From positions 128,338,001 to 128,402,000 of the forward strand of contig JBAIAC010000008.1 in NCBI GenBank assembly GCA_037349315.1: 64,000 nt of DNA, in the 5' to 3' direction. The notes below the pieces were generated by a model. The model was not told the DNA's origin, did not search any database, and saw nothing but the letters and a program-made list of their open reading frames with translations. The DNA comes from Chelydra serpentina. Lineage: Eukaryota; Chordata; Testudines; Chelydridae. The translations under genes were made by a program, and so were the position numbers. How positions within the stretch are numbered: the stretch's first letter is position 1; the number at the start of each line of letters is the position of its first letter. Below, piece by piece: positions 63,830-64,000 of the stretch.

Positions 63830-64000
63830 CAGGGCCGGCTCCAGGCACCAGCTTGCCAAGCTGGTGTTTGGGGCGGCAGGTGAGAAGGGGGCGGCAGTCC
63901 GAGTCCCGCGGCGGCAATTCGGTGGCAGGTCCGCTCTTCCCGCTGCCGAATTGCCACCGCGGGACTCGGACTGCCGCCCCAGTCTCGCCTGCCGCGGCGG
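63830..64000. mobile_element. hAT element, left part (continues past window)
   Basis: Starts CAGGGCCGGCTCCAGGCACC at 63830, the same terminus class as 38637. It contains GGCACCAGCTTGCCAAGCTG, a short palindrome, and a 30-bp inverted repeat (63893-63922 and 63946-63975, 29 of 30 paired). If intact, the right flank should repeat GATAAGAC (63822-63829). The right end is outside the window. Confidence 0.8.

Overview
The window looks like intergenic or intronic DNA from a hidden-necked (cryptodiran) turtle. The main clue is two copies of a tRNA-derived SINE with A and B boxes and a CR1-like 3' tail, matching the turtle Cry I / tortoise pol III SINE type. The rest fits: many CR1 LINE pieces, MIR-like repeats, a Penelope-like element, a Ty3/gypsy chromovirus and many hAT and Harbinger-like MITEs, with no L1 or Alu-like sequence. 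I found no credible host protein-coding exon, rRNA, functional tRNA gene or CRISPR array. The long GC-rich ORFs are the interiors of non-autonomous DNA transposons.

Layout. 1-5.6 kb: degraded CR1 pieces, one split by a TA-flanked Tc1/mariner (Tigger-like) element. 5.6-7.7 kb: a fairly young CR1 with one frameshift in its reverse transcriptase, abutting an older CR1 that is split by a SINE. 8.8-14.0 kb: a complete but decayed Ty3/gypsy chromovirus with both LTRs. 14-25 kb: old repeats, a putative retroviral-type solo LTR split by a hAT MITE, and a palindromic Harbinger-like MITE. 25.8-27.6 kb: a GC-rich hAT element and a solo gypsy-type LTR. 27.8-32.1 kb: CR1, then a Penelope-like retroelement (minus strand) with reverse transcriptase and GIY-YIG remnants, carrying two nested hAT insertions. 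33-41 kb: MITEs, a second SINE, a long hairpin, a LINE of a non-CR1 clade, and short hAT and Penelope-tail insertions. 41.3-43.9 kb: a repeat-poor block. 44-50 kb: CR1, MIR-like repeats and a hAT that splits an older repeat. 50-56 kb: an AT-rich MITE, a repeat-poor stretch and TAA-flanked elements. 56.3-58.1 kb: a minisatellite-rich hAT holding another hAT and a 37-bp hairpin. 61.7-64 kb: the 5' end of a CR1 (5' UTR, ORF1 with inactivated esterase, start of ORF2) interrupted by a Harbinger-like MITE and, at the window edge, a hAT.

No set of genes works together here. What the window offers is nested insertion history: many insertions have readable target-site duplications, so their order and superfamily can be read directly. 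The best candidates for something new are the near-perfect hairpin at 36483-36577, the hairpin in the 56-58 kb hAT, the Penelope-like element with its short tail insertions, and the LINE of unassigned clade at 37-38.5 kb.
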